A DNA stretch of 64,000 nucleotides, taken from contig JAJFZO010000882.1 in NCBI GenBank assembly GCA_021397835.1, positions 1,612,001 to 1,676,000 on the forward strand. Reading direction: 5' to 3'. The position numbers were made by a program, and so were the translations under genes. Below, one piece after another: positions 1-13,790 of the stretch; position 1 is the stretch's first letter; every line of letters begins with the position of its first letter. This stretch comes from Moringa oleifera. Taxonomy: Eukaryota > Streptophyta > Magnoliopsida > Brassicales > Moringaceae. The notes under the pieces were generated by a model. The model made no database searches. It was not told the origin of the DNA and was given only the letters and a program-made list of their open reading frames with translations.

Positions 1-1140
1 AACATAATTTAATCAAATTTTTGCTAATAAAATATCTTGTTCATGGTTGTCACTCAAAAATTATTTAAAAAAAACCAAAATCGTTTTTTTTTTTAATTTT
101 TTTGTGAGCTTTTTTTTTTTAATTTCTGTGCATGCTTACCCAACAAAAGCTTGTGCTATAATAGCAACAGCTAAGCCCACATGCCCATCTAACACATGAA
201 TTAATGGTCACAATATCCTCCACCCACTAAAAAAGTTCACATTTTTTTGCTTACCCAATAAAGATTATTAGTTATTTAATTAAAATCCAAATACTAGAAA
301 TATTATTAATGATAATTAATTATGATTGATAACAATCTGGTTTTGATCATGTTAAGAGATTATAGGAAAGTTAATACCCGGCTACAGCACATGCTAATTG
401 TGTATTAACTTAATTATTAATGTTTAAAAAAATTGAATTGGACCGATTAATCTGTCAATTGAATCGTGATTCCAATTTTTCATTGATTTGATTTATTTAA
501 AATATATTTGATTTATTTATATTATTAAAATGATATAATTTTATTATATTTTTAATTTTTATTAAAATAATATTATTATTGAAAAAAATTTAAAAATATA
601 AGAAAGAACTTTTTAATTCCAATATTTTACTTTTAAAATAGTTGTAGTCTTTATTTTTATAATATTCATTTAAATTATATATATATATTAAAATATTATA
701 ATTATTTATTGTATTATTACCTTGTAAGTTGATTTTGATTTAATTTTTGGTTTTCAAATCGAATTTCTAACTCCTAAATTTATTTTTATTTAATGATTGA
801 TTCAATTTGAAAAATATTATTTATCATATTAAATTATTTATTTCATAATTAAAATTGTATTACTTTGATGGTTAGGCAGCAAAAACAGTTTGTCCTGGTT
901 AAGAATAGGGTTAACGAAAGATGGGTCAGTTTCTTTTTTTTTTTTTTTTTTTTGCTTGTTGTACTTTTAAGAATTTATGCTTCATTAGGTTAAATTTATG
1001 CTGGTCTGGAATAAAGAAAGTGACTGCAACCAAACAAGCAGGGCAAAACAGAACAGATCCTCGGGAAGGGCAAAAGCGGAAATGAGAGTGAAAAGAAATG
1101 ACTGGAAAAACCGGAGGAGGTGGGCCCACCACGCATTCTG
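1..1140. other. AT-rich intergenic DNA upstream of actin
   Basis: I see no gene here. The stretch is strongly AT-rich with long A and T runs, including a run of about 21 T at 931-951. The part from about 480 to 700 resembles the AT-rich dispersed repeat seen elsewhere in the window (see 12,360-12,860). The last few hundred bases are presumably distal actin promoter. Small open frames on the minus strand at 926-1229 overlap one another in different frames and look like chance. Confidence 0.6.
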
Positions 1141-1347
1141 AGCCCCAAATGCAAGCTCACGACGCGCTCTCTCTCTCCAAAAATAATCCAACGGTCTTCA
1201 TTGCATCTGCTGCGTCTTTTTAATATCAACCTTCTCCTTTCGCGTTCAAAAAGAGCTGTGTCTGGCTTTCGCTAACGCACACAGTTTCTCTCCCTCTCTC
1301 TTTCTCGCCTCTCTCTCTTCAACAGCCATCACAATCCAATTTTAAAG
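1141..1347 (+). promoter_or_regulatory. Actin core promoter and pyrimidine-rich 5' leader exon
   Basis: The segment ends at a good 5' splice site (AAAG|GTCAAT at 1347/1348), which starts the leader intron. The CT-rich tract at about 1285-1320 is typical of plant actin 5' UTRs. A weak TATA-like TTTTTAATAT lies near 1216-1225, so transcription probably starts around 1245-1270. The transcription start is inference; only the CT tract and the splice site are seen directly. Confidence 0.45.
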
Positions 1348-2451
1348 GTCAATTTCTCTTCTCTTGCTTTCTATTTTGATCTTTGCGGTTCCTCTTTGAT
1401 CTGTTTGAAAATCGGTTGGATCTGATGGATGTTATGAACTCATTTCTCTTTTGGTTTTCTGGTTTTGGATACTCAAGGATTTGTTTCTATTAGCTTGGTA
1501 ATCTGCTGGTTATAGTTTTTACGCATTTGATGACATTTCTCTTTGAATGTTCAGGACTGATTTTAATTTATCTTCTTGATGTAATTTTGTGCTGTTGTTA
1601 TTTATGTGATGGATTTTGTAGTGATCTATGTTTTGGATGAAGGTGCTTCGTTCTTTTGAAGCTATGGATCTGGTGGAATGTGCTTTTGAAGGTTTCTTTT
1701 GGATGGATTTGGTTGTTATCTAGTGCTTTGGCAGAAATTGAGGCCACTGCAAATTCTAAAATGTGATGACACACCGAATGAAGATTAAACCCAGAAATAA
1801 AATCGGATTAACCGACAAATACATGATTAAGGAGATGTCACGTCATAGAGAAGAGCTAAATGATTTATTGATAATGCTATGGTGCTTTTCTCTTATGGTC
1901 ACCTATTGCCTGGAAGAACTTTGCATTTGATATTTTAAGCACAATCTGATCTCCCAGTAGTTGGTATGTGATCAGATGTGATTTGATATTTTTTCTGAAC
2001 TTTTAATATCTGCTGTGTACATCTTTTATGTTTTTTGATTTAATATCAGGGAAAAGTTGGTTAACGGAATTATATTTATTATATGCTTGTAATTGGTGTT
2101 TTGTTGGTTTTACAATGTAGTGTCAGCCATTTTGTTATTGATTGCTACCTGTGCAGAATTTGTGTTACCTAATTATTTTTATTTTATTGTAATATTTATA
2201 TTTTCTGGATTCAGCTGAAGTGTGGAAAAGGTTCTATAGATTACTTTTATTTACATCACTATGTTTTAACATTTAGCTTTGGTGATTGTATAAATAAATT
2301 GTGGATCAGTATTTTTATTCATGTGATATTTATTATTGAAAAGAGAAGAAAGGAGTAAAGATGGCAATACATCCAGGAATGATGAACTTGGGTAGCTTCT
2401 GCTTTTGGCAGAATGATTTTGTTTCTGACTGATCAGCGTTTTCTGTGGCAG
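1348..2451 (+). other. Leader intron in the actin 5' UTR
   Basis: GT at 1348 and CAG at 2449-2451 bound a 1.1-kb T-rich intron. The acceptor lies ten bases before the ATG at 2462. A leader intron about 10-15 bp upstream of the start is a known, conserved feature of plant actin genes and often enhances expression. The acceptor is clear. The donor was chosen as the best GT after the CT-rich leader and could be off. Confidence 0.7.
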
Positions 2452-2461
2452 ATTGTAGAAG

Positions 2462-4056
<1,595 letters not shown>

Positions 4057-5225
4057 ACTTCTGAGGGTAGAATTGTTGAGTAAAAGAGGAAAAAAAAAAT
4101 CTCTTTTAATTTCAAAGGATATGAAGTGCAGCTTGCAATCCTTTTCTTTCTAGCTTTATTATCCTTCTATGTTGATTTCGCTTGTTGGAGTGATGATTTT
4201 GAGAAGGCTGAGGAGTTGATTGCCAAACAAAATGGTCTTGATTCTTTCATTATTACTATTTATTTTTGAGAAGCTTTTGACTGTTGCCATCCGAGTTCCT
4301 CTTGCCGCCGGAATGCTTATCAATTTATGAACATTGTTTTGGGTGGTTTTAGGTTTTATACCATCAATTTACTTATAATCTCTAACCTGTTGGCTTTTGT
4401 ATGCCCAAAATTGGCTATTTAAATCCAATGGGCGTGCCCACTACTCTGCATCTGAAGTAGTATAATGTACACTGTAAACCAGCGCTGCCATGGAACTGAT
4501 TTGTATTGAACTCTGACCTTTTGAGAAAAACTCAACTTCTCCAACTTTAAATGCTGATGATAACCAAGAAAATGAAAGAATTTGGTCAATTCTTTCTGGT
4601 AGCTGAAAGAGAAAGTGGCAATATCAAAGGATTATTGCCAATTCTTTCCCACTTGAGAATTTCAAAAAAGAAAAAGAAATTTTCAAAAGGAAAAGGAGGA
4701 AATAAAGCCAGTTTGTGGGGATTCGTGGGCCTCAAAGGAAGTGAACTCAGAAGGAAACATGTGACCTTGAATTTGAAATCTAAACCAAACTTGTCTGGCA
4801 TTAGCAGACAGTAATTTGCAAGGTTTTGAATGGAATTTCCAAAGGGTAGTGATGTTGCCCCTGGCCGGTTTTTAACGGTTTTTACAAAATCACTATATGA
4901 AATTGTAATAGATTAAAATCTTTTACTGATATTATTCATATTAATTTTTAAAAAATTATTAATATATAATAATTTTAAAAGTATTTAAAATGAAATGTTT
5001 TTTGTTATGTTATTATAATAAATTATCAAAAAAATTATCTTCTTTGAAAAAATTATGGATCATATAAAAAAATCAATATCCACATTGAATTTGAAGAGAG
5101 CCTTTGTTCTAAGACAATATACAGCAAGCATAACTAACCCACTAACTAAGAAACCTTTGAGCATACTTTAACTCTCAACCATATTCACAAAACCTAATTT
5201 CAACCTTTTCCTCAACAACTTCTAT
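4057..5225. other. Actin 3' UTR and intergenic spacer
   Basis: The actin 3' UTR probably occupies the first 250-400 bases, which are T-rich. The rest is AT-rich spacer up to the convergent ENTH gene. Open frames near 4551-4814 on both strands overlap each other, have low-complexity Lys/Phe composition and no recognisable domain, so I do not call a gene. Confidence 0.6.
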
Positions 5226-6311
5226 TCATATTATGGAAAGCAAGGATGCTGAAGCTTCAAGCTTCTTGTTGCAGAAAGGGTGATCCTCTTCTGTGGCATA
5301 CCCATCTCCATCGCATATAGCCCAAAAGCTATTATCCTCGTGAGCTTCTCCGGCTGCTGCTCCAGCTTCATCTTCTTCTTCCATGGAGAAACTTCTTTTT
5401 AAGCTTCTCGAGTCATCGTTGTCAGGGTTTTGATGATCGTTATAGTGAGAGTTACACCTCAGATATTTTCCTAGTGAGGTTGAAGTTCCGTATGTTAAAG
5501 ACGATCGATGACTGAAACTCCCAAACCCTTTGATCCCATGTGTTAGCTTACGAGCTCTTGCTCTCTCTTCTTTAAGAAACGGCTCTTCTTCAAGCAATCT
5601 GGTTACTCTCTCAGATAGCTTTTTAACACTCAAGCCCCAGTTGAATCTGAATGACAAAAAGAGAAAAGAAAAAGAAAGCTAAATATCCATGTTATGGAAG
5701 TTGCAGAGAGTAGTGAAAAAGATTGTACGAACCCTTTTTCATCAATATACTGGAAGTTTTCCATCTCGTTGATAACTTGTTTATCGCAGTGAAACTCCTC
5801 AGCGACTCTTAGAGGTCCATGAGTTAGCAGATGTTCTAATAAAACTAAAGCATTGTAGGAAGCTCGCCAGCTCTTTCTGTCAAATTTCAAGAACCTGAAT
5901 TGGATTGGAGACAGAAAAAAGAAGAAGAACTAATAAGTCAAGAAACTGTAAATGGATCTAAACTTGATTAAAAATCAGGATGTATAAAGAAAACCTTCTG
6001 TGAAGAATCTCAACGATTCTCTGATAATCATCAACTTCAAAGGCAGCCCTCGATATAACAGCCATGGTACTTGCGTCTGGCGATAAAGGGCTCTCATTTA
6101 TGGCCTCTTCTGTCAATCTTAAGAGAAACCCATACGGAAACAAATCAGAAGAAAACATTGTGAAGCTGTTTCAACGATAGCAGGATTAATTAGCATAAAC
6201 TTACAGCTCTGCAGGTGTAACATCAGTGAGGGCTAATCGGGCAGTCTTGATCTTCTCTTTGAGGAAGAAAGAAGCTTGCCTTTTGAATTCATGAAGAACA
6301 GGAGCAGCCAT
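5226..6311 (-). CDS. ENTH-domain epsin-like clathrin adaptor
   Basis: Membrane-trafficking adaptor of the epsin/ENTH family. The ENTH fold binds phosphoinositides and helps clathrin-coated vesicle formation. Exons in transcription order are 6311-6205, 6117-5995, 5894-5733 and 5646-5226, giving 270 aa. The ENTH domain fills about residues 5-150: HEFKRQASFFLKEKI, then LTEEA, AAFEVDDYQRIVEILHRR, KFDRKSWRASYNAL and LLEHLLTHGP, YIDEKGFNWGLSVKKLSER, and the GIKGFGSFSHRSS junction. The tail is short, Ser- and acid-rich, and lacks obvious NPF, DPW or clathrin-box motifs, so this is a short plant ENTH protein rather than a full epsin. Exon 2 uses an AAG acceptor (6120-6118) instead of CAG/TAG. I chose it because it restores the AELLTEEA sequence of the family. 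The ATG at 6311 is the first in the only frame that leads into the domain. Confidence 0.93.
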
Positions 6312-7518
6312 GGTAGATTGTGAGGAGAATTCTTGGTGGGTTTATTTATTGAAGAACCTTATCTGGGTACGTAAGAAGAAGTGCAACAACTCCATTATTG
6401 CAGAACACAAAGCACTCCTTGAAAACGATTTTGCATGCGTAATTAGAAACAAGAAAACACCGACTTAGACAATTATTTTAAGATTGAGAAGAAGAAAGAA
6501 CAGAAGGGTTCGAGTTTCACGTGGAAGCTCTAAGATTAACGAAAGGTGACAATTGACATGGAAACTATATATATATATATGATACTCTTTTAGAGAATGT
6601 CACTAAGAATAGCTAAATATTGGTTTAAAAATGGTTTTAAGGCCAAGCTGCTAATGTTTTCTTGACCAACAAGGATAAGAAAGAGTATGCTCTAATTTAA
6701 ATATCTTTTATATTTATAAAAAATTTAAAATCAAAATTTATAATATAAAATTTCAATTTAAATATTTTTTTTAATTTTTTAATAATTAAAATCCAATGTA
6801 TCAATTTTTGAACACATCTAATAACTTAAAATTTTAAATAATCTGCATCTTATAAATAAAATATATTACCAGTACCTTTGCTTTTAATTTAAAAATTGAC
6901 ATTCTAAATTTTAAATTGCTTGAAGCAAGAGTGACACTTAGCATTTAAATTTCTTTTTAATCAGAACACCTAGAATTTAAAATTTAAAATTCAATGTGAA
7001 ACATTACAAAATAAAAATAAAGATACATCACCTGACTGACAGATCCATATATTTTTTAACCCCACGCGCCTCATGTTTATTAAAGAAAGAACATATTTTG
7101 AACCCTGGCTTCTGCCCCAGTTCGTTATAAGCCAAACTTCTAGCAAGTCACTTTCATAAGACTGGAAATGAGAGGCTACCACATAAAGATATCAGCTGTT
7201 CTTTGAACAGTTTAAGTGCTCTGGGCTCAATATAATAACAAAAGCTTAATGTTTTAACATGGTCAAATCTTTCAAATGAATCATCAAAGATGCAGCAATT
7301 ATACAGACTAAAAGTACTGGATGGTCAATGGTTACATCAGTGCTTGCATAATCGAGCTCAAAAAAAAAAAAAAAATTGTATAATGTTTGTGGTAAATTGG
7401 GTTCTTTGCCTCTTTCCTCAGCCACTCCTCCTTCACGGAAGAGGGGGGGGAGGAGGGGGAGTTGGAAGAAAAATATAAATATCAATCTGCTTACGGATCA
7501 CCTCTGACATGAAGTCTC
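6312..7518. other. ENTH promoter, AT-rich repeat relic, ALG5 3' region
   Basis: Positions 6312 to about 6560 should hold the ENTH promoter and 5' UTR. A short AT dinucleotide run lies at about 6568-6580. Around 6690-6800 the sequence resembles the dispersed AT-rich repeat described at 12,360-12,860. An A-run lies at about 7360-7374 and a G-rich tract at about 7441-7460. The region just above 7240 is probably ALG5 3' UTR. No gene is seen. Confidence 0.5.
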
Positions 7519-8473
7519 TCAGGAGCGAATTTTCCATATGCCAGTTCTGTATCCCACAGATATGAGTGCGAGCTCCCAAAGCATGTTGAGAATGCTCAAT
7601 GGACTCAGCTTAGACCCAGGGATTTCAGACCAGTTTACAGATATCTCAATCATTGGAATGGCAAACCATTTGCAGAGGAAAACTAACTCAACATCAAAGC
7701 ACCATCTGCACAAAATTATTGCCAATGATGTCAGAATACAAAGAGGAAAAGAACATAATGAAGCAATGCATTGATAGAAACTGGCTACCTATTCTGGTCA
7801 TTTTACATTGCAAAATCTAGAGCATAACCCAGATATGGAGTCTAACAGAGCCATTAAAGCCCATATGATCAGGCTATCTTAAGTTTCTGAAGATCAGATA
7901 TGATTTAAACAGAGCCCATTTATATGAATGTGCCAACCACAATTACTTCTCTTTGCAGCAGAAAGGTACTGCTAGTCTCTTCCTGTGTTGCTCATCCCTC
8001 TCATAGTTTTTCTGGTCTCTCCTTATTCTACTCTATTTGTTTCTCAAAGTTACGGACAATGATGAAGATTTAAACCGCTCATGAGCACCCGACACATTTA
8101 GGGAGAAAAAGAAGTTACTGATTCCAAATAGAGGATCTACAAGAGCAATGATCAACCACAAAGCATAAATTGAATTCTCTAAACAGAAATTTGTATTACG
8201 CCCAGAAGAATCCTTTAACAAAAAAGAAAAGACATTATCACTTCACATATATCAAGAGGTCAGTTCAAAATGTACAGGAAAAAACAATAACACCTAGTTA
8301 GAGCAATATAATCAATGACATGCAAAAGGCTTCTCACCTTTTCAATCGGACATTTGTGAAAAGCTTCCTTGCAGCAGCCCTTGTAAACATCTTAAAACCA
8401 CACTGCCATGCATGAAGATGCAAACATCAAAAAAAAAGAAAAACACACACACACACACACAGAGAAAGATAGG

Positions 8474-8504
<31 letters not shown>

Positions 8505-11500
8505 TTGACATATTAAGTCCAAATCTAAGCACATATGTTCCGTTCAGAAAGAACGAAATGCATAGATGAGGATAAGAACAGACCTGTGTATCACGAATTC
8601 CAGGACCAGCAGTTAAGAGGACCACAAGATGGAAACCCTTCATCAAGAAGTTGCGATACCACTTCCTCTGAAAAGGATTTAACTACATCAACTTAAAGAA
8701 ATATGGAGGAAGGAAATATAAAATTAAAATGAAAATACAAGGTAACATTCAGCATAGAACTTAACCGTTGCAAGAGCTTTCTCCTCAAGATGAGCACGAG
8801 AACCAAATGCGACCAATGGGATATCCCCTATTCTAAAACTTGAATCACCAGCTGCTGAATCGCCATGTAAATTTTCCTTTTTAGCAGCTGCATGAATCTG
8901 ACAAGCTAAAAATCAGGTAATATACAGTAATTATGTCCATACTTCCACATAATTGATTGCTATTTTTGAAATATCAAATTTCACTATCATCCACATGTGA
9001 ACAGTCAAAGCTCAAAGAGTACCTGCTTTTCAAGTTTTTCTAGGTCATTCACCTTTGTCGCTCCATCAGCATCCAGCATCAGAAGTAGTTCGCCACGTGA
9101 ATGCAGCATTCCCTGTTTTACAATGCTTTCACAGAGGTAAAAAGCTTCAATTAATTGTTATTGTGCATAAAAGACAGAGTCTTAACCTTTCAACGGCACT
9201 AGACAATGCTAGAACCAAGGAAATAATCTGCAATGAACTCACTTTTCTTATGGCTTCTCCCTTCCCGTGATTTCTTCCAAGAAGGATAACCCTTACATTG
9301 TCCACTGTGTATTTCCTCACAAAGTCAAAAGCTACTCTTTTTGTCCCATCAGCACTTCCATCATCAATTATCAATACCTGCTCAGGGATTCATAATATTT
9401 TAAAAAAAGAAAAAGAAAAAAGAGATCCAATCCATGCCAGGCTTAAAGCAAGACATTGATAAAAACTTACAACACATATATGCAGGATATCAAAACAATC
9501 AAGGAAACCACACACACACACACACACAGAGAAAGAAAGAGAGAACTTGTCAATCCCAATGCTACCAAATAACTATAAACAAGAAAGCACAAGCTCGGCT
9601 TTCCCCAATAGGAAATACAACTTGTAGAATGATTATTTAGCACGGGACTCAGCAGCAACTCAAAACGAGTTATATCATGAAGCAGCAAGAGACAAAAGCA
9701 AGATAATTAACTATGTTGTTGTGCAATTGTTATTGAAGAGGGCGGGAAAAAAAAAAAGGATAGCAGTGCAGGAGAGATATTTCTCCCCGCAAGAACACAA
9801 CAGTACAGGACAGACATTTCCCTGACAGTGAAATGCAGATGGAACAAATGCGGATGCCTGGAACTAGGTAAAGCCAAGATACCAGAGTGAAATAGGCAAA
9901 CAAAATGGTACCTCATAAGAAAACTTCTTATCCTTCGCAGCACGTTGTTGAAGATAACTACAAAATTGAAGATATAACTATCATTATGCTTTAAATCTCT
10001 CTGGAAGAGCAATCAATAGAATGTTTAAATCACTTCAGGAGAGTAGATTTAAGAAAATAAAGCTGCAATTCTAACAAAACCCCACTTCATCACACACTAT
10101 TCATCATTGAAGGTATCTTGCCCCAACTATTCCCAAATCAAGCTCCAAGTGAAGAGGAGTTCATTGTAGGCTATCTTATATCGAGGCAAAAGAGGATGAT
10201 ATAGCAGCAACGACGATAGTTTTTTAATGAAGCTTGACATCATTCGTTGCAAGAAAATTTAGGCATATCGTGATTATGAAACATTTGACAATTAACAATA
10301 TGAATAACCTTGTCCTTATTTTGTTGCCTTCCTTTTGTTTTTTCTTGTCTTAGTTGTTCAATGAGTTAGGATGTTAAGTACCATCTGCACTGTAACGTAC
10401 ATAACATGCTAGATAAAACGACCTCTTCTTGTTATATTTGATCAAACTCCAAAACCATTACAAATAAACAAATAGATACAACTGCAGCTAAACTAGAGTA
10501 CAAAGTAGTTATTCAACTTACTTCATGGTTTCCCCAAGAGCAATTGGAAGTCTATGTTCTTCATTAAATGCAGGAATAATCAAAGATAAATACTTCTCTG
10601 CTGGATCAGAAACATGAGGACAAGGAACCTGGAAGAAATACATCCAGCAAAATCAGCAGTACTCCCAACCATTACATATGTCAATTAGATCTCCTAAAAA
10701 TAGTACTGATGTGAAGAAAATCGTAACTGAATCCAGATCAACTTTTTATTTCTTTTAAGGAAAAAGTAGTACTTTGCTGAAAGAGAATAAACCACATTAT
10801 GTTGTAGGGCTGATTTAAAAGTTCAAAGTTGCCTAGAACTTTTCCTGTTTTTAAGCTGAAGCCATATCCACTGTCATCATGTTATTTTTGTGGTAAGCTA
10901 ATACTCAAAAGTGATTCTCAAGTTACTCCCACAACTTAAAACATCAGGACACCACAATTATTGTTATTCAAGCCAAGTGAACGGATGCTATTCCGTGAGA
11001 ACAAATAGGGGTTACATGTCAATTCTCTCTCCAGGAAATAGTCAACTAAACCTTCTTATGAAAAACTAATGTCCATAGCACAGAAAACTTCTGATATTCT
11101 AACAGAGATCTTAAAAGAAGGCAGCTTTTGCTACAATTTTCAATTTCTTTAAAATTTTAAGAAAACAAACATTGAAAATGAATTGCACCAAGCAAAATTC
11201 TAAATTAGTGTTGCATTCACTGTCTTCCTTTAGTAGGTGGAACGAAATTGCAGTAGTTCCTCTTATTCTGTAAGACTCATCTTGACCACTCCTAATTCAA
11301 CTATTTACTCACTCAGTTCTCCTCGAGTTGACTTATCAACTAAAGGTTTCCACATTCATCCCCATATTCCTCAGTAACCAAAAGGAGGGTGGCAGTTCTT
11401 TATCAAGCATATCGGATGCAAAACGAGAAACAAATACATTATCAAAAGAAAAATCATAAATTCTATATTTTACCTGCTTCAACGAACTCGGATCCTCGAA

Positions 11501-11730
11501 GATCGCGGGTGCTTCAACATGACTGCACAAAAAAAAATTCCAAATAATCGAATGAAAAAACAGAGCCTGAGATAGAAGGCAAAGGAAATCAAGAACTTTT
11601 CAAACAGAGGGACATACGCGTGGTTGTGTCGTCTTCTATAAGCTTCGAACATAATCGCAGAAATTAACCCTACAACTGCGATCACAACAATTGCGATAAA
11701 GAGCTCCACGATCGTCATTAGAAACTCCAT
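7519..11730 (-). CDS. ALG5: Dolichyl-phosphate beta-glucosyltransferase
   Basis: ER-membrane GT2 enzyme that moves glucose from UDP-glucose to dolichyl phosphate. The product, Dol-P-Glc, supplies the terminal glucoses of the N-glycan precursor. Ten exons in transcription order: 11730-11618, 11522-11474, 10628-10522, 9957-9912, 9377-9243, 9112-9023, 8897-8766, 8667-8584, 8402-8338, 7705-7519. All have GT-AG borders and join without a frame break to 335 aa, close to the usual length for plant ALG5. Residues 6-27 form the N-terminal membrane anchor. SLIIPAFNEEHRLP (about 69-82) and LIIDDGSADGT (107-117) are the GT-A nucleotide-binding motifs. LLMLDADGATK carries the DxD motif (D164, D166). AGPGIRDTQCGFK and RWCFDVEL follow, both characteristic of the Dol-P-Glc synthase group. 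Introns hold CA and GA microsatellites. A tRNA gene lies divergently upstream. Confidence 0.97.
8444..8505. repeat. CA and GA microsatellites in an ALG5 intron
   Basis: A (CA)n run of about nine units is followed after a short GATA-like stretch by (GA)n of about eleven units, inside the intron between the eighth and ninth ALG5 exons. It should vary in length between individuals. Confidence 0.85.
9511..9530. repeat. CA microsatellite in an ALG5 intron
   Basis: About nine CA units lie in the intron between the fourth and fifth ALG5 exons, followed by a GA-rich stretch. Confidence 0.8.
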
Positions 11731-11872
11731 TTTTCTTCGAAAAAATCTTTTACAGCACCTAAACCTTGCTGCGAAGAAACAGCGTTCATCCAGCCTTTAT
11801 TTCTGCTTGTCTTATGAGGAAATTGTTTTCGTACTTTTCCAGTAAGGTAACGTTACACGTCATCACCAAGAA

Positions 11873-11945
11873 GCCCGTCTAGCTCAGTCGGTAGAGCGCA
11901 AGGCTCTTAACCTTGTGGTCGTGGGTTCGAGCCCCACGGTGGGCG
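11873..11945 (+). tRNA. tRNA-Lys (anticodon CTT)
   Basis: A complete 73-nt nuclear-type tRNA gene without intron. The acceptor arms GCCCGTC (11873-11879) and GGTGGGC (11938-11944) pair with G-U wobbles, and G11945 is the discriminator base. A box TAGCTCAGTCGG, anticodon stem CAAGG/CCTTG, loop CTCTTAA with anticodon CTT at 11906-11908, and B box GGTTCGAGCCC are all present. CCA is not encoded, as expected for a nuclear tRNA. A CAA motif at 11867-11869 just upstream is typical of plant Pol III tRNA genes. It decodes AAG lysine codons. Confidence 0.97.
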
Positions 11946-11956
11946 TTGTAATCTCC

Positions 11957-11962
11957 TTTTTT
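11957..11962 (+). terminator. Pol III T-run terminator of the tRNA
   Basis: Six consecutive T, eleven bases after the tRNA 3' end, are the expected RNA polymerase III terminator. Confidence 0.8.
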
Positions 11963-12359
11963 CACATTTTTAATATTTCTTTTTCGTTTTGTGTACTTTT
12001 AACTAATTTTCTTTTGGCTTTTTTTTATTTTTTAAGTTTTCTCTACCAAACATTGAATACATTATGTCAAATTATATATTGTGATTTCTAATCTTACAAC
12101 TTCAACAATTGGGCATCTCTTTATGGAGATAACACACATAAATAAGTAAAATTAATAAAGAAGGGTACTCGGCAAATTGCTTAACTCAGTAATATTTCAA
12201 AAAAAAAAAAGAAAAGAAATTTGAACACTTCAATAAATTGGAAAGTGGCAGAAATTGAATTACCATATAAATAAATCAAGAATTTCTATGCTAAGATCTC
12301 CTGGAACAAATGAAAGAAACATAAACAACGAAGTAGATGAGATTTGAGAAATACGAAAA

Positions 12360-12860
12360 AAAAAAAAGTAAAAAGCATATATAATTTAAATAGTTATTTT
12401 TATTATTAAATAAAAATTAATATTCAAAATATTATCAATCAAATTTTAATTTGTTAATTTACATCAAAATGAATCATCTAAAAAGAATTTAAAAATCATA
12501 AATATTCAAATTTAACATATGGTATAATGAATTTTAATTCAAAAATTTTTACAAACGTAAAAAAATACTCTAGTTATTGTAAAAATTTAAAATATTCTAA
12601 TACTGAAAATATATATATTAAAAATTATTCAAATTTAAAGAATAAAATTCAAATAGACTATTGAATTTATTTGAAATATTTCTTAAAGCATTTCAATAAC
12701 AAAAATATTTTTATTTTTTTGTAATTATGTAAATCAAAATCTAATTTAAATTAAATCAATAAATTGATATTTAATTTATATTTTTCAAATATTGAATTTT
12801 CTTTAATAATAAATGTTAAATTTTATATAATCCTTATAAAAAAATAAATAAAGGGTTTTC
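12360..12860. repeat. Relic copy of an AT-rich dispersed repeat
   Basis: This AT-rich stretch shares a recurring order of short blocks with 13,280-13,790 and 19,190-19,800. A block like ATAATGAATTTTAATT is followed by a run of A/T, then 'TATTGT..AAAATTTAAAA', then an ATTTCAATAA-like block. Inverted copies appear to lie at about 16,550-16,920 and 17,640-17,920. Divergence is high. I see no reading frame and did not find clear terminal inverted repeats, so the class is undecided: MITE-like, or the remains of another non-autonomous element. Confidence 0.45.
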
Positions 12861-13279
12861 ATTTTTTTCTCTTTTTTTATCTCTAAAATAAGAAAAAAAA
12901 AAGTTGTTCCCTTTATTTATTTTGTTGTCCTATGAGTAGTAGAGTACCTTGTTGAAGTGTGTTTTAAGCTTTTGCTCCCCATGCCTGCCTTTTTTCACAA
13001 TTGGGTCCTCTTAGTTACACATCCCCTTCCTCCTAATTAAGGACTATTAATTAACACTAACATGCTTTTTAATTATATTGCTTAGCAATTAATCTTGATT
13101 TTGTCCCATAACATGCACATTTATCTTTGCATGTTTGTAATTTACGTTACTTATTGCTTACATTCAACATTGTTGCCATTAATGAAACTATTTCAACGAT
13201 TCCCCGTCATAAAAAACTTGAATCGAAAGCTTCCTTCTTAATTCTATAATATCGCATTAATTTAGATTAATATTGTGAT

Positions 13280-13790
13280 AAAGAGTAATATATTTCTTTA
13301 TGTTTTTAAAATAAATTTATAAAATAAAATAAATACCAATAAAAATCTTAAATTATATTAACTTTTTTATACGTCAAAGTATCAATTAAATCAATTGTAC
13401 ATAAAATATTTTAATTTAATTTAATTCATATCTATTTAAAAATTTTAAAAACTTCAAATATTCAAATTAAAAATTTTGTACAGTGAATTTCAGTTTGAAA
13501 ATTTTCACTTATGTAATGTATAATAGATTATTTTTTTGAGTGTTAATTTTTTAAAAAAATTACAAAAATAACTCATAAATTAAAAATTATTCATAATTAA
13601 AAATGATATGAATAATTTTGAATGTATTTCAATAATAAAATAACTTTAATATTTAACAGTTGTTTCGATTAATATATAATTAATTCAATCAATATATTAA
13701 TATTTAATAAATATTTAAAAGAAAACATATTGTTTTATAAATATTATTAAAATATTAGGACATCTGAAAACTAAAATATGTATAAATTTA
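13280..13790. repeat. Second relic of the AT-rich dispersed repeat
   Basis: The block order matches 12,360-12,860 in the same orientation, including TACAGTGAATTTCAGTT near 13,480 and ATTTCAATAATAAAAT near 13,627. It is degenerate and non-coding. Confidence 0.45.

Noticed and set aside
4551..4814. 87-codon plus-strand frame with a 71-codon antisense frame after actin
   Set aside because: Low-complexity Lys/Phe composition, overlapping frames on both strands and no domain. Best explained by chance in AT-rich DNA.
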